A stretch of 10,425 bases of DNA from Treponema sp. Its GTDB lineage: Bacteria > Spirochaetota > Spirochaetia > Treponematales > Breznakiellaceae. Positions 6,571 to 10,425 of the stretch are shown in pieces. The translations under genes were made by a program, and so were the position numbers. The first letter of the stretch is position 1. Every line of letters starts with the position of its first letter. Below the pieces are notes generated by a model. That model was not told the DNA's origin. It saw nothing but the letters and a program-made list of their open reading frames with translations, and did not search any database. The stretch is from positions 1 to 10,425 of the forward strand of contig JAITAN010000095.1 of NCBI GenBank assembly GCA_031284105.1, read 5' to 3'.

Positions 6571-6602
6571 GTCGCGCGCCGGGTGAGCGCGTGGATTGAA
6601 AC
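6571..6602 (+). repeat. Solitary type I-C-like CRISPR repeat (copy B)
   Basis: A 32-bp sequence beginning GTCGCGCGCC and ending GCGTGGATTGAAAC, with a 5-bp stem (CGCGC with GCGCG). The start GTCGC and end GTGGATTGAAAC match the classical I-C repeat layout. The 11 bp before it (TACCGGGCGCT) are identical to those before copy A. It is antisense to the slipin gene and lies between its stop codon and its terminator. Confidence 0.6.
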
Positions 6603-6631
6603 AATAATAAAACCGCACCGGTAGGATCCGT

Positions 6632-7561
6632 TCACCGCTTCCGCAGCTCATTCAACGCCTCCAGCCCAAAAATCCCGCCGGATTTCAGCTCTTCGGTTAT
6701 GGAATTGGGAACGAGCATCATGGAATTACCGGCTTTGAGTCCCTCGTTTAGGATCGACAGTATTTTCAATTTCATGGCCGGTTCATTCGTTGCATAAACC
6801 GATACCGCCTCTTTCAATTTTTTGGCGATTTCAATTTCGGCTTCCGCAAGCAGAATGCGGCTTTTCTTTTCCCGTTCCGCTTGAGCAAGACGGGCAAGCG
6901 ATTCTTGCAGAGCATCCGGTATTTGAATATCGTGGATTTCGACGTACTGTACCGTAATGCCCCATTCGGTAGTTTGCTTGTCCACTTCCGCTTGTATCTG
7001 TTTTTCGATTAAGTCCCCCTGCTCAAGGAACACGGAGAGCGTGTTGCTGCACACCGCATTTCTAAGCGCGGCTTTGGAAGCAAGCGCCACTGCCTCCTCG
7101 TAATCCTCAACTTCCAATGCCGCTTTTTGCGGATCCCATACGAGCCAGAATGCGAACGCGTCGGCATTCACGGTTACGGAATCCGCGGTGAGCGTGTTCT
7201 GTGCGGAAAAGTCGGTTACGCGTATGCGTATATCTATAACAAAGCCAATCCGGTCGGCAAACGGAATCAGAAAGAATAGACCGGGACCCCGAACGGAGCG
7301 AAATTTGCCGAAACGCAGGACGATCATGCGCTCCCATTCGTCGGCTTTCTTAATGGAAGGAACAACCGCTACAAGGACGGCCAGGGCCGCGCCGGTACCG
7401 GTAAGGTACCACCCTATGTCTCCGCCTTCTCTAATCACCGCAAGACCTGCAACAATCTGAACAACGCCATACACAAAGAGCAATACTTTCAAACCCGTCC
7501 AATCCCGTATTTTCTTTGCTTTTTCCGGTACGTGCGCCGAATAGTGTCTCTGTTTTACCAT
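6632..7561 (-). CDS. Slipin/stomatin-like SPFH-domain membrane protein
   Basis: A 309-residue protein with two predicted membrane segments at about 24-43 and 49-69, then an SPFH (band 7) domain from about 75 to 215 with the slipin-like stretch LTADSVTVNADAFAFW (124-139). A charged, Ala/Glu-rich helical region (about 216-255) probably forms a coiled coil for oligomerisation, and a short C-terminal tail follows. SPFH proteins form large rings on membranes and scaffold or protect membrane complexes; no enzymatic residues are expected. There is no NfeD-like partner next door. The gene lies 26 nt below gntR in the same direction, with AAGGGGG at 7573-7567 placed 5 nt before the ATG, so the two are likely co-transcribed. 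Element B supplies the terminator. The family call is firm; the cellular role is not. Confidence 0.85.
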   Translation of the reverse strand: MVKQRHYSAHVPEKAKKIRDWTGLKVLLFVYGVVQIVAGLAVIREGGDIGWYLTGTGAALAVLVAVVPSIKKADEWERMIVLRFGKFRSVRGPGLFFLIPFADRIGFVIDIRIRVTDFSAQNTLTADSVTVNADAFAFWLVWDPQKAALEVEDYEEAVALASKAALRNAVCSNTLSVFLEQGDLIEKQIQAEVDKQTTEWGITVQYVEIHDIQIPDALQESLARLAQAEREKKSRILLAEAEIEIAKKLKEAVSVYATNEPAMKLKILSILNEGLKAGNSMMLVPNSITEELKSGGIFGLEALNELRKR

Positions 7562-7587
7562 TTTATCCCCCTTAACGTCAGTCTGTA

Positions 7588-7980
7588 TTAGAATTGTTCC
7601 TGTATCAGTGTCAGAAGTTCGCTTTTTCCCACTCCAAGATTTTTCAGTTCCTGCATAAAACGCCCCAGCACTTCTTGAATTTTCCGGTTTCTAATATTTT
7701 CCCTCGATTCCGGTTTCTTGTCCGATATAAAGGTACCGCTTCCCACTTGAGTTATCAGTATACCGCGAATCTCCAATTCACTGTAGGATTTGGCGATAGT
7801 ATTCGGGTTGATCTTCAACTCCACGGCCAGAGCGCGGATAGTGGGCAGTCTGTCCCCGGGTTTGAGCCTTTCGGACAGGATTGCGTACTCTATCTGCTGG
7901 ATGATCTGCCGGTAGATGGGTGTTCCGCTAGCCGTGTCCAGCGAAAAAGTAATATTCGGCTCGACTATTGTATTGTTCAT
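7588..7980 (-). CDS. GntR-family transcriptional regulator, YtrA subfamily
   Basis: A 130-residue cytoplasmic DNA-binding protein. A GntR winged helix-turn-helix spans about 19-86 (PIYRQIIQQIEYAI, LKPGDRLPTIRALA, INPNTIAKSYSELE, GILITQVGSGTFIS), followed by a short helical tail of about 45 residues instead of a large effector domain. This is the YtrA architecture, usually an autorepressor of a membrane-protein operon. The slipin gene directly downstream fits that. The start MNNTIVEPNI has no Shine-Dalgarno; the predicted promoter (TTGACT, 16 nt, TATATT) ends 10 nt before the ATG, giving a leader of only a few bases. A perfect 7-bp inverted repeat, TTGTATT-N8-AATACAA, spans the start codon and abuts the -10 box, a likely self-binding site. 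Confidence 0.88.
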   Translation of the reverse strand: MNNTIVEPNITFSLDTASGTPIYRQIIQQIEYAILSERLKPGDRLPTIRALAVELKINPNTIAKSYSELEIRGILITQVGSGTFISDKKPESRENIRNRKIQEVLGRFMQELKNLGVGKSELLTLIQEQF

Positions 7981-7989
7981 CTAATACAA
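7968..7989. promoter_or_regulatory. Probable GntR autoregulatory operator
   Basis: TTGTATT (7968-7974), 8 nt, AATACAA (7983-7989): perfect 7-bp arms. A second, overlapping symmetry, ATTGTT (7972-7977) and AACAAT (7988-7993), reaches into the -10 box. Occupancy would block both transcription and initiation at the ATG (7980-7978). Confidence 0.6.
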
Positions 7990-7990
7990 C

Positions 7991-8018
7991 AATATATCAC
8001 CTTGGGCGGATGAGTCAA
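7991..8018 (-). promoter_or_regulatory. Promoter of the gntR-slipin operon
   Basis: Minus strand: TTGACT (8018-8013), 16-nt spacer, TATATT (7996-7991). Predicted transcription start near 7985-7982, two to five bases before the ATG at 7980. No Shine-Dalgarno sequence is present. Confidence 0.65.
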
Positions 8019-8053
8019 GCTTTTTTCATTTTTGGCAAAGTAAAAAATACAAT

Positions 8054-9391
8054 TTACCATAAGCCCTGCCTCATTGCCTGCATTGCGTTCGTTTTTTTGT
8101 TCATCTTCGACATTTTTTTCATCATGTTCTTGATCTTCTCGAATTGTTTCAACAACCGCGCCACTTCAGCAACCGATGTGCCGGAGCCGCGTGCGATACG
8201 CGCCCTCCGGCTTGGTCCTATGATAAGGTGGTTTGCCCGCTCTTTTTTAGTCATAGAAAGAATGATGGCTTCTTGGGATTTGAGGTTCGCATTATCGATA
8301 TCCTGTTCGCTTATCTGACCGGACATACCCGGAATCATGTCAAGCATGGATTGCAAGCTGCCCATCTTCTTGACCGATTGGAGCTGGGTAAGCCAATCCT
8401 CAAGGGTAAGCGTCTCCTTTTCCATTTTTTTTTGGAATGCAAGCGATTCTTTCTGGCCAATAACTTCTTGGGCTTTTTCGACAAGGCTTACGATGTCGCC
8501 CATACCGAGGATACGGCTTGCCATACGTTCAGGGTGGAATAGTTCAAAGTCTTCCGGCTTTTCGCCCACGCCGACAAATTTGATTGGTTTGCCGGTGATG
8601 GTTTTGAGGGACAGAGCCGCTCCGCCGCGAGTGTCGGAGTCGAATTTGGTGAGGATGACGCCGGTAAGTCCGATTTTTTCGTCAAACGACTTGGCTATGT
8701 CAACCGCCGACTGACCGGTCATGGAGTCCGCCACTAAAAGGAGTTCGTCAGGAGACGAGGCGTTCTTGAGCGCCGACAGTTCCTGCATCATGGGTTCGTC
8801 TATCTGGAGCCGTCCTGTGGTGTCGACGATCAGCGTGTCGATGAGGTTCCGCTTTGCCCATGAAACGGCTTCTTTGTACACCTTCACGCTATCTTTCGCC
8901 CCGTCAACCCGGTACACCGGTACATTGAGCCGGCTTCCCAGCACGGCAAGCTGCTCTATTGCCGCAGGGCGCACGAGATCGCAGGCGATGAGCATGGGTT
9001 TGCGCCCGTCTTTTTTTAGGCGGAGCGCCAGTTTTGCGGAACTGGTCGTTTTTCCGGAACCCTGTAAGCCCAGCATGAGAATCGTGGAAAGGGTGTCGGG
9101 GCCCTTGAGCTTCAATCCCTGATTGGCATCGCCTAGAAACGATGCGAGTTTATCGTGTACTATTTTGACGAATTGCTGCCCGGGATGTACGGAGCGGAGA
9201 ACCTTTTCACCTTTCGCTTCTTCTATGGTTGAATTTACAAACCTCCTGACAACTCGAAGGTTGACGTCGGCTTCCAAGAGCGCCATCTTGATGGCGTCAA
9301 CCGCATCATCAATATTCTTTTCGGTGATGGTCGCTTTACCGGAAATGAACCGGAGGGCGTCGCCGACTTTAGTGGTAAGTGTATCGAACAT
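8054..9391 (-). CDS. ffh: Signal recognition particle GTPase Ffh
   Basis: A 445-residue SRP54 homologue that binds signal peptides and SRP RNA and docks with FtsY at the membrane. The N domain is at about 1-90. The G domain carries P-loop GLQGSGKTT (108-116), G2-type DLVRPAA (138-144), G3 DTTGR (190-194), G4 TKFD (248-251), and the closing RGGAAL and GVGEKPEDFE. The Met-rich M domain (about 320-445) has the RNA-binding RRARIARGSGTS (396-406) and ends KNMMKKMSKMNKK. G3 is normally DTAGR, so Ala-to-Thr here is unusual. I start at the ATG at 9391 (MFDTLTTKV, aligning with the usual MFDNL). An in-frame TTG at 9409 would place the -10 box inside the gene. No Shine-Dalgarno; the TATAAT ends 7 nt before the ATG. 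It stands alone, not with rpsP-rimM-trmD. Confidence 0.97.
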   Translation of the reverse strand: MFDTLTTKVGDALRFISGKATITEKNIDDAVDAIKMALLEADVNLRVVRRFVNSTIEEAKGEKVLRSVHPGQQFVKIVHDKLASFLGDANQGLKLKGPDTLSTILMLGLQGSGKTTSSAKLALRLKKDGRKPMLIACDLVRPAAIEQLAVLGSRLNVPVYRVDGAKDSVKVYKEAVSWAKRNLIDTLIVDTTGRLQIDEPMMQELSALKNASSPDELLLVADSMTGQSAVDIAKSFDEKIGLTGVILTKFDSDTRGGAALSLKTITGKPIKFVGVGEKPEDFELFHPERMASRILGMGDIVSLVEKAQEVIGQKESLAFQKKMEKETLTLEDWLTQLQSVKKMGSLQSMLDMIPGMSGQISEQDIDNANLKSQEAIILSMTKKERANHLIIGPSRRARIARGSGTSVAEVARLLKQFEKIKNMMKKMSKMNKKTNAMQAMRQGLW

Positions 9392-9398
9392 GAAAGGA

Positions 9399-9427
9399 AT
9401 TATAAACAAAAGAGAGGTTCTTTACAA
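9399..9427 (-). promoter_or_regulatory. Promoter of ffh, predicted leaderless
   Basis: Minus strand: TTGTAA (9427-9422), 17-nt spacer, consensus TATAAT (9404-9399), then TCCTTTC and the ATG at 9391. Transcription would begin at or one base before the start codon. Confidence 0.72.
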
Positions 9428-9778
9428 GAAGGCAAACAGGACGCCGCCGCATGAACGGCAAAAGCTCCCGCTATTGGTATTGGCGGTAAAAAATATAAGA
9501 CGCACGTATCCCAAGAGGTATGCCTGATACTCCATGTTGTCCGTTGCCTATAACGCCGCGAAGGAGCGCCTATAAGGACCGGCCCGCCATACTATTTTGC
9601 ATTGAGGAAATGATAGCCTAGCATTAAGTGCAATGCTATACGAGGGCGCGTTCACAGTACGCAAAGCGATACGCATACGGGACGGCCGGATAAAAGCCGT
9701 AAAGAGGCGCTTTGATCGTTTCGGCGGCGCGGGCGTCCCTTTTTTCAAGCCAATAGCCGCGACTATCAAGTCAATAGT
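9428..9778. other. Stretch without a convincing gene upstream of ffh
   Basis: About 350 bp between the ffh promoter and the stop of the repeat frame. The minus-strand frame 9769-9548 (73 codons, TTG start, no ribosome binding site) continues in register with the repeat gene after its TGA. A plus-strand frame at 9633-9824 overlaps it, also without a ribosome binding site. A 7-bp inverted repeat, TAGCATT/AATGCTA, lies at 9619-9638. I see no tRNA and no SRP RNA signature. Confidence 0.4.
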
Positions 9779-10423
9779 TCAAACTTTCATTATCGGCGGC
9801 GGAGCGTCCTTAACTGCGGTTTGAACACGCCCTAGTCCAGCATTAATGACAATGCCGGGGTGGAATCGAAGGCAATGCTGCGCGGGAATTGACCATAGCG
9901 CGCCGGCCGCGGGATTGGCGCAGGAAGGTCCGATCCGCCTTGCCGCCTCGTCTCCATGCAGGTATACGTCTGCGGATATGCGCGTATATATATAAACGAG
10001 GTAGTTTGCCGCGGTTAAGACGGCGGGGTTCCCCTTTGACGTAACGGGCTGCCCCTTTAACGTGGCGGGCTGCCCCTTTGGTGTGGCGGGCTGCCCCTTT
10101 GGCTTGGCGGGGTTCCCCTTTAAGGCGGCGGGGTTCCCCTTTGGCTTGGCGGGCTGCCCCTTTAAGGCGGCGGGGTTCCCCTTTAACGTGGCGGGCTGCC
10201 CCTTTGACATGGCGGGGTTCCCCTTTAACGTGGCGGGCTGCCCCTTTGGTGTGGCGGGGTTCCCCTTTGAGACGGCGGGGTCCCCCTTTGGAACGGCGGG
10301 GTCCCACTTTGGAACGGCGGGGATCCCCTTTGACTTGACGGGGTTCCCCTTTGACGTGGCGGGGTTCCCCTTTAGACCGGCGGGGTTCCCCTTTACGGAG
10401 TTTTTACCTAAAAATAAGAAAAA
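9779..10423 (-). CDS. Heptapeptide-repeat (KGNPAxx) protein of unknown function, 5' end beyond right edge
   Basis: I do not recognise this gene. The frame is open from the right edge: a short hydrophobic start (FFLFLGKNSV), 18 heptads K-G-N/Q-P-A-x-L/P/S (codons from 10393 to 10016), then about 78 non-repetitive residues (TAANYLVYIYTRISADV...) ending at a TGA at 9781-9779. The first internal ATG is at 10210, but the repeats already run upstream of it, so the true start is probably beyond 10425. Heptad positions 1, 2, 4 and 5 are nearly constant; positions 3, 6 and 7 vary. The chain is basic and Pro/Gly-rich, so extended rather than globular. After the TGA the same frame stays open to 9548. 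A second minus frame (10307-9843) is also open, so coding status and frame are uncertain. Confidence 0.4.
   Translation of the reverse strand, partial: FFLFLGKNSVKGNPAGLKGNPATSKGNPVKSKGIPAVPKWDPAVPKGDPAVSKGNPATPKGQPATLKGNPAMSKGQPATLKGNPAALKGQPAKPKGNPAALKGNPAKPKGQPATPKGQPATLKGQPVTSKGNPAVLTAANYLVYIYTRISADVYLHGDEAARRIGPSCANPAAGALWSIPAQHCLRFHPGIVINAGLGRVQTAVKDAPPPIMKV
10016..10395. repeat. Degenerate 21-bp tandem repeat array (18 units)
   Basis: Eighteen units of 21 bp, without insertions or deletions. On the plus strand each has a core GGGGTTCCCC or GGGCTGCCCC followed by TTT, a variable 5-6 nt and GGCG. Differences concentrate at the core centre and in the linker. A two-unit (42-bp) block encoding KGxPAAL-KGxPAKP occurs twice in a row, so the array grew partly by multi-unit duplication. 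Conserved phase over 378 bp favours selection on frame or on helical spacing. Confidence 0.95.
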
Positions 10424-10425
10424 TA

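Larger units (their letters stand above)
6515..6627. repeat. Dispersed 3'-UTR element, copy B (terminator plus CRISPR-like repeat)
   Basis: Homologous to 4097-4250 but without its 41-bp insert. From left to right it holds GTTTCAAT (6515-6522), an A-tract, a GC hairpin, GGGGTATTAAACCC, TACCGGGCGCT, the 32-bp CRISPR-like repeat ending ATTGAAAC (6602), and a tail ending ACCGGTAGGAT 5 nt from the slipin stop. GTTTCAAT and ATTGAAAC are perfect 8-bp inverted repeats at the two ends of the 88-bp core. Confidence 0.65.

Noticed and set aside
9392..9409. TTG start for ffh six codons upstream
   Set aside because: The conserved Ffh N-terminus begins at the ATG at 9391, and the upstream codons coincide with the TATAAT box.
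9428..9778. SRP RNA gene next to ffh
   Set aside because: I found no GGAAGCAGCC-like conserved loop of the bacterial SRP RNA.
9633..9824. Plus-strand frame of 63 codons
   Set aside because: No ribosome binding site, no promoter, no recognised domain, and it starts within an inverted repeat.
9843..10307. Alternative minus frame through the right array (KGEPRxx repeats)
   Set aside because: It is also open because the unit is a multiple of three, but it starts inside the array; the KGNPA frame is open over a longer span, to the window edge. Neither is proven.
10078..10338. Plus-strand frame through the right array
   Set aside because: It begins and ends inside the repeats, with stops in atypical units on both sides and no ribosome binding site.

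Overview
All recognisable genes in this window lie on the minus strand, so it reads from right to left. GC content is moderate (about half), rising in the repeat regions. My best guess is a spirochete of the Treponema type, perhaps a gut-associated one. That rests on overall impression and the density of small intergenic repeats, not on any diagnostic gene, so hold it loosely.

Layout from right to left. Positions 10423-9779 hold a reading frame that enters from beyond the right edge, made mostly of 18 heptapeptide repeats (K-G-N/Q-P-A-x-x) encoded by a 21-bp tandem array. After a stretch with no convincing gene come ffh (9391-8054, signal recognition particle GTPase), a two-gene operon of a short YtrA-type GntR repressor (7980-7588) and a slipin/stomatin-like SPFH membrane protein (7561-6632), and an ABC exporter half-transporter resembling the BmrD/YheH subunit (6400-4262). 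A sulfur amino-acid block follows: cysK (3925-3005), then an operon of a MetC-like cystathionine beta-lyase (2778-1624) and a MetI-like cystathionine gamma-synthase (1612-455). The left edge holds a second, different 21-bp tandem array (1-118), read as the heptapeptide A-K-S-A-G-C-P in a partial gene (231-1) that has its own near-consensus promoter.

How the genes work together. CysK makes cysteine from sulfide and O-acetylserine. MetI condenses cysteine with an activated homoserine to cystathionine, and MetC cleaves that to homocysteine, so the three enzymes form a sulfide-to-homocysteine route. The cysK leader and the metC start region share an exact 15-bp sequence that could be a common regulatory site. 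GntR and the slipin look like an autoregulated membrane-stress unit.

Non-coding signals are unusually informative. Six good sigma70-type promoters can be read. In four of them (metC, the ABC gene, gntR, ffh) the -10 box lies only 6-10 nt from the start codon and no Shine-Dalgarno sequence is present, which predicts leaderless or nearly leaderless mRNAs. The internal operon genes metI and slipin, plus cysK, have normal ribosome binding sites. Downstream of the ABC gene and of the slipin gene lie two homologous elements, each with a rho-independent terminator and one isolated 32-bp sequence with the layout of a type I-C CRISPR repeat, although the window has no cas gene or spacer array. These elements, the leaderless promoters and the paired 21-bp arrays are the most unusual things here.
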